From CAZJHM01 sp964545925 (GTDB lineage: Archaea; Iainarchaeota; Iainarchaeia; Iainarchaeales; CAZJHM01): a stretch of DNA of 26,854 bases. Under the pieces are notes generated by a model. It was not told the origin of the DNA. It ran no database searches and saw nothing but the letters and a program-made list of their open reading frames with translations. Below, in pieces: positions 7,468-13,319 of the stretch (the first letter of the stretch is position 1; the number at the start of each line of letters is the position of its first letter). The position numbers and the translations under genes were made by a program. Where the stretch lies: positions 1 to 26,854 of the forward strand of contig CAZJHM010000008.1 in assembly GCA_964545925.1 (NCBI GenBank). The letters are read 5' to 3'.

Positions 7468-7551
7468 CGCGGAGAGTGGGATTTGAACCCACGGTGCCAA
7501 GGGCACACCCGGTCTCAAGCCGAGCGCATTCGACCACTCTGCCATCTCCGC
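7468..7551 (-). tRNA. tRNA-Ser (anticodon UGA)
   Basis: An 84-nt class II tRNA. The acceptor GCGGAGA pairs with TCTCCGC, with discriminator G73. The anticodon loop CTTGAGA gives UGA. A long variable arm (about TGTGCCCTTGGCACC) is present, then the T arm with loop TTCAAAT. CCA is not encoded. A 35-nt copy of its 3' end lies at 11814-11848 on the opposite strand. It is followed after 17 bp by the small membrane protein and alaX genes on the same strand. Confidence 0.95.
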
Positions 7552-7553
7552 AT

Positions 7554-7579
7554 GAATTTTTCTTTGAAAAGAAAAATTC
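7554..7579. repeat. Perfect 12-bp hairpin directly upstream of tRNA-Ser
   Basis: Arms GAATTTTTCTTT and AAAGAAAAATTC with a GA loop lie 2 nt outside the 5' end of tRNA-Ser. A closely similar hairpin follows tRNA-Trp at 11659-11687. It occupies the place where the TATA box of tRNA-Ser would be expected. Confidence 0.75.
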
Positions 7580-7598
7580 AATTAAAAGAAACTTACCA

Positions 7599-7829
7599 TG
7601 AGTTTTCTTNNNNNNNNNNGAAAACTCAATTCCTAAAACTTTTTAGGAAAAAGTTCTTTTACTCAAGTCTTTCTTTTTATTTTTTTGATTAACCTTTTTT
7701 CTAAAAAGGTTATGTTGGGTTTTTGAAAAAACCCTTATTTTTTTTGATTGAACTTTTTTTTAAAAAGTTCCTTGAGACCGAAGGTCTCACGCGTAAGCGT
7801 TTTTGATTGAACTTTTTTTAAAAAGTTCA
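7599..7829. repeat. Hairpin mosaic between the assembly gap and tRNA-Ile
   Basis: This stretch is built of consecutive perfect hairpins: TGAGTTTTC arms around the N gap (7599-7607/7620-7628); TTCCTAAAA/TTTTAGGAA (7630-7649) overlapping AACTTTTT-AGG-AAAAAGTT (7637-7655); TAACCTTTTT/AAAAAGGTTA (7690-7712); GGGTTTTT/AAAAACCC (7717-7734); GAACTTTTT/AAAAAGTTC (7750-7770); TGAGACC-GAA-GGTCTCA (7773-7789); ACGC-GTAA-GCGT (7789-7800); TGAACTTTTT/AAAAAGTTCA (7808-7829). Linkers are TTTTGAT-type (ATCAAAA on the other strand). The last hairpin touches the tRNA-Ile 3' end. Confidence 0.85.
7610..7619. other. Assembly gap (10 N)
   Basis: Ten N characters, a scaffold gap of unknown true length. The flanks are the two arms of an inverted repeat (TGAGTTTTC and GAAAACTCA), so the assembly broke inside a hairpin repeat. 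Confidence 0.98.
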
Positions 7830-7901
7830 TGGGCATGCCCGGATTCGAACCGGGGACCGCCCGGTTATCAGCCGGGTGCTCCACCACTAAGCTACACGCC
7901 C
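7830..7901 (-). tRNA. tRNA-Ile (anticodon GAU)
   Basis: A 72-nt tRNA. The acceptor GGGCGTG pairs with CATGCCC (one G-U), with discriminator A73. The anticodon stem-loop is CCCGG-CTGATAA-CCGGG (anticodon GAU), and the T arm is CCCGG-TTCGAAT-CCGGG. CCA is not encoded. A TTAAAT-like box lies about 25 nt before the mature 5' end, suggesting little or no leader. A 10-bp hairpin (7808-7829) starts at the very next base after the discriminator. Confidence 0.96.
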
Positions 7902-8052
7902 TTTCTTTTTAGAAAACATGCATTTAAGATAAATGAAAAGTGCATGAAAACCTTTTAATACCTTTTTCTAACATTATTCTCTATAAAGATCAATAATCTT
8001 TTAAGAAAAAACAGAAACCAAAGGTTTTATTTTTTCTTTTAAATTATTTGGT

Positions 8053-8108
8053 TGGGTTTCGAAGAAACCCATGGTAGAAGTTTTTGATTAAACTTTTCCC
8101 AAAAGTTT
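8053..8108. repeat. Two hairpins abutting the 5' end of tRNA-Gln
   Basis: TGGGTTTC-GAA-GAAACCCA (8053-8071, 8-bp stem) and AAACTTTT-CCC-AAAAGTTT (8090-8108, 8-bp stem) are joined by a TTTTGAT-type linker. The second hairpin ends exactly one base before the first base of tRNA-Gln. No good TATA box is visible at the usual distance from the tRNA. The preceding part of the gap (7902-8052) is plain AT-rich DNA apart from a CATGCA/TGCATG inverted repeat (7917-7922/7941-7946) near the tRNA-Ile promoter. Confidence 0.8.
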
Positions 8109-8181
8109 AGCCCCTTCGTCTAGTGGCCAAGGATATGAGGCTTTGAACCTCAGGACGGGAGTTCGAATCTCCCAGGGGCTA
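8109..8181 (+). tRNA. tRNA-Gln (anticodon UUG)
   Basis: A 73-nt tRNA. The acceptor AGCCCCT pairs with AGGGGCT (A1-U72, common for tRNA-Gln), with discriminator A. The anticodon stem-loop is TGAGG-CTTTGAA-CCTCA (anticodon UUG), and the T arm is GGGAG-TTCGAAT-CTCCC. CCA is not encoded. A T5 run follows 2 nt after the end and can act as an archaeal terminator. Confidence 0.96.
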
Positions 8182-8183
8182 TG

Positions 8184-8191
8184 TTTTTAAA
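8184..8191 (+). promoter_or_regulatory. Combined tRNA-Gln T-tract terminator and TATA box
   Basis: TTTTTAAA begins 2 nt after tRNA-Gln and ends 21 nt before the ATG at 8213. Its T-run fits an archaeal oligo(T) terminator for the tRNA, and the whole element fits the TATA box of the following leaderless gene. Confidence 0.4.
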
Positions 8192-8212
8192 GAAAAAGAA
8201 TAGTTATTATTT

Positions 8213-8902
8213 ATGCCTAGCCCTAAATCAAAAAAACCTATACTAGAAAAAAAACAAAAAAGAACTCCAAGAGGAGTTTTATTTATACAGCAAATACTAA
8301 GAGTAAAATTTACAAACAATAGGAAAATAATGGAAAAACTAAAAGAAAAAGGAATTTCCTTAAAAGACTTAGAAACTAATTTTATTTCAGGATTAGTAAC
8401 ATTTCTTAAAAACAAAGGATTTTCAGAAGAAAAAATATCACAAACAATAAATGGAACAGCTAAATTAACTCCTGAAGAAATAGAACACATAAAAAGAAAT
8501 TGTGCTCCTCTTTTTCAAAAAACTTATCTTGTATTACTCAAAGAAGCTCAAGGATTACAAAAAACACCTTTAGATAAAACAACATATGGAAAAGTTGTAG
8601 AAGGTAATAAATCTCCTTTAATTTCAGAACAAGCAAGAGAAAGATTCAGAGAATTATTAAAACAAGAAATTGAAAAAGCAGGAGAAACCAAATCAAATAA
8701 TAAAAGAAAGTATATTTCAAATATAAGAACTAAAAGAATACTTTCCTTGTATTTTATAAGCAATTTAAGTTTTTCTGATATTGCACGAAATACAGGATTA
8801 ACAAGACAAGCTGTTGAAGCAATAATAAAAAGATTTAATTTAGATTTTATAAGAAAACACAGAAGAAGACTAAAACAAGAGAATTTGGATAGTATTATAT
8901 AA
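8213..8902 (+). CDS. Helix-turn-helix DNA-binding protein, unknown role
   Basis: This 229-residue basic, mainly helical protein has a C-terminal helix-turn-helix around residues 180-205 (LSFSDIARNTGLTRQAVEAI), of the sigma-70 region 4/resolvase-like type. A highly basic end (IRKHRRRLKQE) follows. The N-terminal region (about 1-20) is Lys-rich, and the middle (about 40-130) is helical with no motif I recognise. No recombinase catalytic residues are evident. It is likely a transcriptional regulator or chromosome-associated protein. The start is supported by the TATA-like element 21 nt upstream. The lysS gene begins 20 bp downstream without an obvious promoter of its own, so the two are probably an operon. 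Confidence 0.7.
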   Translation: MPSPKSKKPILEKKQKRTPRGVLFIQQILRVKFTNNRKIMEKLKEKGISLKDLETNFISGLVTFLKNKGFSEEKISQTINGTAKLTPEEIEHIKRNCAPLFQKTYLVLLKEAQGLQKTPLDKTTYGKVVEGNKSPLISEQARERFRELLKQEIEKAGETKSNNKRKYISNIRTKRILSLYFISNLSFSDIARNTGLTRQAVEAIIKRFNLDFIRKHRRRLKQENLDSII

Positions 8903-8922
8903 ATTTCTGGACTGATTAAATT

Positions 8923-10356
8923 ATGGCACTAGAAGATTTAATAAAAGCAAGACTGGAAAAATTAGAAGCAATGAAAAAAGCTGGAATAAACCCTTATCCT
9001 TATTCTTATGAATATACTAAAAAAACAGAAGAAATAAGAAAACAATTTGAAAATATAAAAGAAGAAGAAAAAACAGGAAAGACAGAAAAAATAGCAGGAA
9101 GACTTTTCTCAGTAAGAGATATGGGAAAAATTGCATTTATTGATTTAAGAGATGATACAGGAAAATTACAAATTGTTGTAAATCAAGAAACCAGAAATCC
9201 AGAATTAATGAAATATTTAGATTCCGGAGATTTCTTGGGTGTAGAAGGAGAAATTTTCAAGACAAAAAGAGGAGAATTAAGTATTCTTGCAAAAGAAATA
9301 ACTTTCTTAGGAAAAGCAATTCGCCCTTTACCTGAGAAATTTCATGGATTAACAGATATAGAAACAAGATATAGACAAAGATATTTAGATTTAATAATGA
9401 ATCCAGAAGTTAGAGAAGTGTTCAAAAAAAGAACAGAGATAATAGATAATGTAAAAGAATTTATGAAAAAGAAAGGATTTTTGGAAGTTGAAATTCCTTT
9501 AATTCAGCCAACTTATGGAGGAGCAAATGCAAATCCTTTTATGACTCATTCAAATGCTTTGGACAAAGATTTATATCTAAGCATTTCTCCAGAATTATAT
9601 TTGAAAAAACTAATAATAGGAGGATATGAAAAAGTTTTCACAATAACTAAGAATTTCAGAAATGAAGACATAGATAGAACACATAATCCTGAATTTACAA
9701 TGATGGAATTTTATCAATCATATATAGATTACAACAAAATAATGGACATAACTGAAGAATTAATCAGAGAAATTACAAAGAGAACTTTTGGTTCTACAAA
9801 AATCAAATATCAAGAAAAAGAAATTGATTTAGGAAAACCTTTCAAAAGATTGCCAATGAAACAAGCTTTGAAAGAAAAAGGATATGATGTAGATAAAATG
9901 ACTGATGAACAAATTCTGGAAGAAATAGAAAAAAAAGAACCTTTCAAAAAACCATTTGAAAGAGGCTGGCTAATAACTGAATTGTTTGAAGCATATTGTG
10001 AAGAAGAATTAATTGAGCCAACTTTTGTTATTGACCATATGAAAGAAAGCACTCCTTTGTGCAAGGAACACAGAAAAGATAAAAACTTAATTGAAAGATT
10101 TGAGTTATACATAAATGGTTGGGAACTAGCAAATGCTTATTCCGAACTCAATGATGCTTTAAAACAAAAAGAATTATTTGAAGAACAAAACAAACTAAAA
10201 GATGAAGCACACCCAAAAGATGAAGATTTTTTAGAAGCTTTGGAATATGGGATGCCCCCAACTGGTGGTTGTGGTTTAGGAATAGACCGCTTAATCATTT
10301 TACTAACAAATCAACAAACAATCAAGGATGTAATCTTCTTTCCACAAATGAAATAA
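8923..10356 (+). CDS. lysS: Lysyl-tRNA synthetase, class II
   Basis: This 477-residue class II enzyme charges tRNA-Lys. The N-terminal OB-fold anticodon-binding domain (about residues 45-140) includes IAGRLFSVRDMGKIAFIDL. Motif 1 lies near MKKKGFLEVEIPLIQPTYGG, motif 2 is FRNEDIDRTHNPEFTMMEF, and motif 3 is GMPPTGGCGLGIDRL near the C-terminus. The NAYSEL segment before motif 3 is typical of LysRS rather than AspRS/AsnRS. Many euryarchaea use the unrelated class I LysRS; this lineage has the bacterial/eukaryotic-type class II form. It lies 20 bp downstream of the HTH gene. Confidence 0.95.
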   Translation: MALEDLIKARLEKLEAMKKAGINPYPYSYEYTKKTEEIRKQFENIKEEEKTGKTEKIAGRLFSVRDMGKIAFIDLRDDTGKLQIVVNQETRNPELMKYLDSGDFLGVEGEIFKTKRGELSILAKEITFLGKAIRPLPEKFHGLTDIETRYRQRYLDLIMNPEVREVFKKRTEIIDNVKEFMKKKGFLEVEIPLIQPTYGGANANPFMTHSNALDKDLYLSISPELYLKKLIIGGYEKVFTITKNFRNEDIDRTHNPEFTMMEFYQSYIDYNKIMDITEELIREITKRTFGSTKIKYQEKEIDLGKPFKRLPMKQALKEKGYDVDKMTDEQILEEIEKKEPFKKPFERGWLITELFEAYCEEELIEPTFVIDHMKESTPLCKEHRKDKNLIERFELYINGWELANAYSELNDALKQKELFEEQNKLKDEAHPKDEDFLEALEYGMPPTGGCGLGIDRLIILLTNQQTIKDVIFFPQMK

Positions 10357-10380
10357 TCCCAAAAAAACAAAATCATAAAA

Positions 10381-10426
10381 TATTTAAACTTCTTCTCTCT
10401 TTCTCTTAAAGAAAATATATGAGGTG
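10381..10426 (+). promoter_or_regulatory. Promoter and Shine-Dalgarno of the coiled-coil/lipoprotein operon
   Basis: TATTTAAA (10381-10388) lies 43 nt before the ATG at 10432, and GAGGTG (10421-10426) sits 5 nt before it. The transcript should carry a leader of roughly 20 nt with a Shine-Dalgarno. Confidence 0.5.
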
Positions 10427-10431
10427 CTAAC

Positions 10432-11322
10432 ATGGAAAAAATCGGAATATTCTTCATTCTTATGTTTCTCTTTGCAGGATTAAATGTTTATGCTGATAAT
10501 GAATCAACAGCAAACCATGGAGAAGAAAACCAAATTCAAAATAATGTGCAAGGAGAATCAGAAGATGAAACAGGAAACACAGAAATAACAAATGAAACAG
10601 AAGAAGGAGAACCAGTTTTAATTTCCCAAAATCCAAATTCGAAAGGAAAATATACAACAGCAAAAGAAAGTTGGGCAAATGCAAAAAATACTTGGCTTTC
10701 AAAAAAAGACAGTACAAACAAACAAGCAATGATTCAGAAAGGTTCTGATTTCTTAGTAAATTCAATAGACAAAACAGAAGAATATTTCTTGAAATTACAA
10801 GAAAAACTTCAAGAAAAAGAAAGATTAGTTTTGGCTGAGAAAATCCAAGAAAAATTACAAACAATGACTCAAATAAGAGAACAAATCCAAATAATAAAAA
10901 CAACTAAAGAACTTGAAGACTATGCATTAAAAATAAAAAATGTTTGGAAAGAAAAGGCAGTTGTAAAAAATGCAATTCATCTTTCAGTTTTATACAATGC
11001 ATATAACTACAATGAAAAATTAGAAGAATTAATAATCAAATTAGACAAAAGAATTGAAATCTTGAAAAATAAAGGATATGATATGCAAGAAATAGAAACA
11101 AGCATGGAAGAAATAAAAGCAAAAATAATTTCTGCAAAACAAGAATATACAGAACTTGAAGCAGAATATAATAAAATGGAACAAGAAGAAGACTATGAAA
11201 ACATAGATTTCTTAAAAGAAAGTTTGCAAGATTTCCATTCAAAAGTTCAAGAAATAAGACAAGAAATTGCACAATTAACACTAAGAATTAGAGAAAAAAT
11301 ACAAGAAGGTGTTGTAGAATGA
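10432..11322 (+). CDS. Secreted coiled-coil protein, unknown function
   Basis: This 296-residue protein has a signal peptide (residues 1 to about 21, IGIFFILMFLFAGLNVYA then DNE). A Glu/Asn/Thr-rich, probably disordered stretch follows (about 22-75). Residues about 95-296 are long, highly charged amphipathic helices (for example KLQEKLQEKERLVLAEKIQE, LEAEYNKMEQEED) that should form coiled coil. No Cys and no enzyme motif are seen. It would sit outside the membrane, perhaps as a stalk or surface-structure component. It overlaps the next gene by 4 nt (ATGA), and that gene encodes a lipoprotein rich in acidic heptads, so the two products may form a complex. Confidence 0.7.
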   Translation: MEKIGIFFILMFLFAGLNVYADNESTANHGEENQIQNNVQGESEDETGNTEITNETEEGEPVLISQNPNSKGKYTTAKESWANAKNTWLSKKDSTNKQAMIQKGSDFLVNSIDKTEEYFLKLQEKLQEKERLVLAEKIQEKLQTMTQIREQIQIIKTTKELEDYALKIKNVWKEKAVVKNAIHLSVLYNAYNYNEKLEELIIKLDKRIEILKNKGYDMQEIETSMEEIKAKIISAKQEYTELEAEYNKMEQEEDYENIDFLKESLQDFHSKVQEIRQEIAQLTLRIREKIQEGVVE

Positions 11323-11528
11323 AAAAAATAATCTCAATACTAATAATCCTTCTTGCAATCTCTTTTTCCGGCTGTCTTGTAGATGAAAGTCAGCAAGAAG
11401 ACACAACTCTTTCAGACACTCAATCAGATTTAGATACAATTGATTCTGATTTAGAAGAAATAGAACAAGGATTAAATGACTTGCAAATAGAAGATTTAGA
11501 AAAGGATATGGATTTAGGCTTGTCCTAA
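11319..11528 (+). CDS. Small acidic lipoprotein
   Basis: This 69-residue protein has a lipoprotein signal peptide: KK, a hydrophobic stretch (IISILIILLAISF) and an SGC lipobox with Cys19 as the lipidated residue. The mature part is about 50 residues, very acidic and helical with a repeating Asp/Leu pattern (SDLDTIDSDLEEIEQGLNDL), likely a short coiled coil. The ATG overlaps the stop of the coiled-coil gene (ATGA), which indicates translational coupling. The product may anchor the upstream coiled-coil protein to the cell surface; this is inference from context. Confidence 0.7.
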   Translation: MKKIISILIILLAISFSGCLVDESQQEDTTLSDTQSDLDTIDSDLEEIEQGLNDLQIEDLEKDMDLGLS

Positions 11529-11587
11529 ATCCTTTATTTTCTTTTTAGACAACATTTTTAAACAATTCACATCTCTTTTCTTTAACA

Positions 11588-11660
11588 GGGGGCTTAGCAT
11601 AACCTGGCAGTGCGACTGGCTCCAGACCAGTGGATGGGGGTTCAAATCCCTCAGCTCCCA
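11588..11660 (+). tRNA. tRNA-Trp (anticodon CCA)
   Basis: A 73-nt tRNA. The acceptor GGGGGCT pairs with AGCTCCC (one G-U), with discriminator A73. The anticodon stem-loop is ACTGG-CTCCAGA-CCAGT (anticodon CCA), and the T arm has loop TTCAAAT. CCA is not encoded and no intron is present, although archaeal tRNA-Trp often has one. A TTTTAAAC box at 11556-11563 lies about 25-30 nt before the 5' end. Confidence 0.95.
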
Positions 11661-11687
11661 ATTTTTTCTTTTAAAAAGAAAAAATTG
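11659..11687 (+). terminator. Hairpin with T-run after tRNA-Trp
   Basis: Arms CAATTTTTTCTTT and AAAGAAAAAATTG form a 13-bp perfect stem that begins in the last two bases of the tRNA. The T6 run (11662-11667) is a plausible oligo(T) terminator. Whether the hairpin itself matters is unknown. Confidence 0.45.
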
Positions 11688-11696
11688 AGTAAAAGA

Positions 11697-11799
11697 AACT
11701 TTTCCCAAAAAGTTCCAAAACCGAAGGTTTTCCGCGTAAGCGGTTTTGATTGAACTTTTTTAAAAAGTTCATTTTGATGAAACTTTTCCAAAAAGTTTC
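11697..11799. repeat. Hairpin mosaic after tRNA-Trp
   Basis: Consecutive hairpins: AACTTTT-CCC-AAAAAGTT (11697-11714, one extra A), AAAACC-GAA-GGTTTT (11717-11731), CCGC-GTAA-GCGG (11732-11743), TGAACTTTT/AAAAGTTCA (11751-11771) and GAAACTTTT-CCA-AAAAGTTTC (11779-11799). The order AACTTTT / GAA-loop / GTAA-loop / TGAACTTTTT is the same as at 7750-7829. The GAA- and GTAA-loop stems differ between the two places by paired changes. Confidence 0.85.
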
Positions 11800-11813
11800 T
11801 GGGATTGAGTTTT

Positions 11814-11848
11814 CCTTGGCACCGTGGGTTCAAATCCCACTCTCCGCG
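11814..11848 (+). pseudogene. 35-nt 3' fragment of tRNA-Ser(UGA)
   Basis: Bases 11814-11848 are identical to the last 35 nt of the complete tRNA-Ser at 7468-7551. They cover part of the variable arm, the whole T arm with loop TTCAAAT, the 3' acceptor strand TCTCCGC and discriminator G. The 5' half is absent. The orientation is opposite to the full gene. It lies at the edge of the hairpin mosaic, 20 bp beyond the convergent uvsE stop. Confidence 0.85.
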
Positions 11849-11867
11849 TTTACTTTCAAAAAAAGAG

Positions 11868-12749
11868 TCAGAGAAAAGAATTATCTTGAAGCCATTTAAC
11901 AACTTTTAAAGCAGATTTTTCTTTGTCTTTTATCTCAAACATAATATCAAAATCAAACTTTTTAGTTTCAGATAAAAAAACAGAAAATTTTTCAATATCA
12001 ATATGCAAAGAATGACTTCCTTTTTTATCTCCCTCATTACTGTAATCAACCATTAATTTTCCATCAATAGATTTCCATGTTTTAGAAGCTTTAGAAACAG
12101 CTTCCTGGAAACTCTCCCCATTGTTCAAACATTCATGATGATAAGCATCAAAAACAATTGGAATTCCTATCTCTTTATTTATTTCTAAACAATCTTTGAG
12201 ACTATAAGAATGATGGTCATTTTCTATGACTAATTTTTCTTTGATTCTTTTTGAGAGTTTTTTATAAACTTGAATAAATCTTTTCTTTGATTTTTCTTTG
12301 TCCCTATAAACTCCTCCAACATGAATTTGAACTTTTGCATCACGAGATAAACCTAAAGAATCCAAAATATCACAATGATATTCAATTTCTTTTATACTTT
12401 TTTCAACAATTTCTTTGTTTAAAGAATTAAGAACAACAAACTGGTCTGGGTGCATTGAAATTCTCATCTTATTCTTCTTAATGAAATCTCCAATTTCTTG
12501 AAATTCTTTTCTAAAATATTTTTTCCAATCAAAAACACAAACAGGGTGAGAAGCAAAAGGAATTAGAGGAGAACCAATCCTAAAAAAAAATAAATTTTCT
12601 TTTAAATTAAATTCAAGAATTTTCTTCAAACAAACAAGATTTTTAGAAACTGTAGAAATTAAATTTTCTTCTGAATAACTTTTAAGTCTGAAGGTTGAGT
12701 TTGCAGTGCAATTAATTTTTGTGTTTATGCAGGGATATCCTATCTTCAT
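11868..12749 (-). CDS. uvsE: UV damage endonuclease UvsE (UVDE)
   Basis: This 293-residue protein starts MKIGYPCINTKI, the usual UVDE opening. It contains the family motifs of a metal-dependent TIM-barrel endonuclease: RISMHPDQFVVLNS (about residues 94-107), QIHVGGVYRDKE, LVIENDHHSYS, GIPIVFDAYHHECLN and SHSLHIDI. UVDE nicks DNA 5' of UV photoproducts and some other lesions, starting an alternative excision repair pathway. Length fits the family (about 280-320). It is best known from Deinococcus, Bacillus and fungi and is patchy in archaea, so it may have been acquired by transfer. An AT-rich TTTAAACTATA-like box lies about 20 nt upstream of the ATG. Confidence 0.93.
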   Translation of the reverse strand: MKIGYPCINTKINCTANSTFRLKSYSEENLISTVSKNLVCLKKILEFNLKENLFFFRIGSPLIPFASHPVCVFDWKKYFRKEFQEIGDFIKKNKMRISMHPDQFVVLNSLNKEIVEKSIKEIEYHCDILDSLGLSRDAKVQIHVGGVYRDKEKSKKRFIQVYKKLSKRIKEKLVIENDHHSYSLKDCLEINKEIGIPIVFDAYHHECLNNGESFQEAVSKASKTWKSIDGKLMVDYSNEGDKKGSHSLHIDIEKFSVFLSETKKFDFDIMFEIKDKEKSALKVVKWLQDNSFL

Positions 12750-12792
12750 TAGTAATAAAAATATAGTTTAAATTATTAAATTATTGTTTAAA

Positions 12793-13227
12793 TCACAATT
12801 CCTTATATGCAACAAAAAGCAAAGAATCAGGAACCTGAATGCAATTCCAACCAATGTTTTTGTATGTTTGAGCAGCATGTGGATTGCGAGTGGAAGCAGT
12901 AATTTTCTTTAAACCTAAATTTTTTGCAAGAATTTCAGCTTTCTCTAACATATCTGTTCCTATTCCACGATTGCGAAATTCCAAAGGAACATCTCTAAGA
13001 ATTTCTCCTTCTTTCCAATACTCCCTAACCAAAAGTTCAAGTGTTCCTTTTTCTCCAACAATTCCAACAGAAGACATTAAAGAATTAGTGAAATTGGAAG
13101 TTTCCAAAGGAGTACCAACAATTATTCTATGAATAAAACAACCACTAGGAGCTTCTACATCAGGAATTAAATGAGTGAACTTTTCTTTAGAACGGGTTCC
13201 AATTCCCAAAATAATTGTTTTTTCCAT
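12793..13227 (-). CDS. GNAT-type acetyltransferase-like protein
   Basis: With the start at 13227 the protein has 144 residues. The C-terminal half shows the GNAT acetyl-CoA-binding motif A (LEFRNRGIGTDMLEKAE, with R-x-R-G-I-G) and motif B-like NPHAAQTYKNIGW. The N-terminal half (IILGIGTRSKEKFTHLIP) does not look like a standard GNAT and is unassigned. The substrate is unknown. A longer frame to 13263 is possible, but CTTTATAAAC (13252-13259 reversed) is a good TATA box 25 nt before ATG 13227 and would lie inside the longer version. The gene is 43 bp upstream of uvsE on the same strand. Confidence 0.7.
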   Translation of the reverse strand: MEKTIILGIGTRSKEKFTHLIPDVEAPSGCFIHRIIVGTPLETSNFTNSLMSSVGIVGEKGTLELLVREYWKEGEILRDVPLEFRNRGIGTDMLEKAEILAKNLGLKKITASTRNPHAAQTYKNIGWNCIQVPDSLLFVAYKEL

Positions 13228-13251
13228 ATTAATAAACAAGGAAATAAATTG

Positions 13252-13259
13252 TTTATAAA
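13252..13259 (-). promoter_or_regulatory. TATA box of the GNAT-like gene
   Basis: TTTATAAA-type element ending 24 nt before the ATG at 13227. It decides between this start and the longer frame at 13263. Confidence 0.5.
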
Positions 13260-13319
13260 GCATTGCAGAAAAAAGGACAATAGACGAACAATTAAAAACT
13301 CTGAAAACAAAAATAAAAT

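Noticed and set aside
7451..7537. N-terminal extension of the small membrane protein
   Set aside because: These codons lie in the tRNA-Ser gene. The ATG at 7450 has its own AGGTGAT site.
10460..10903. Leu/Phe-rich minus-strand ORFs opposite the coiled-coil gene
   Set aside because: They are shadows of the Glu/Lys-rich coding strand, with no start signals.
7468..11848. Integrated element bounded by the tRNA-Ser gene and its 35-nt copy
   Set aside because: The two copies are inverted, not direct, and the region between holds housekeeping genes (LysRS, tRNAs) and no integrase.
11514..11902. Overlapping minus-strand ORFs across tRNA-Trp and the tRNA-Ser fragment
   Set aside because: They read through tRNA sequence (the GxWDLNPR-type peptide is a common antisense tRNA artefact) and through hairpins.
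13228..13263. Longer start of the GNAT-like protein
   Set aside because: It would include the TATA box at 13252-13259 inside the coding region, and the added residues do not extend a known domain.
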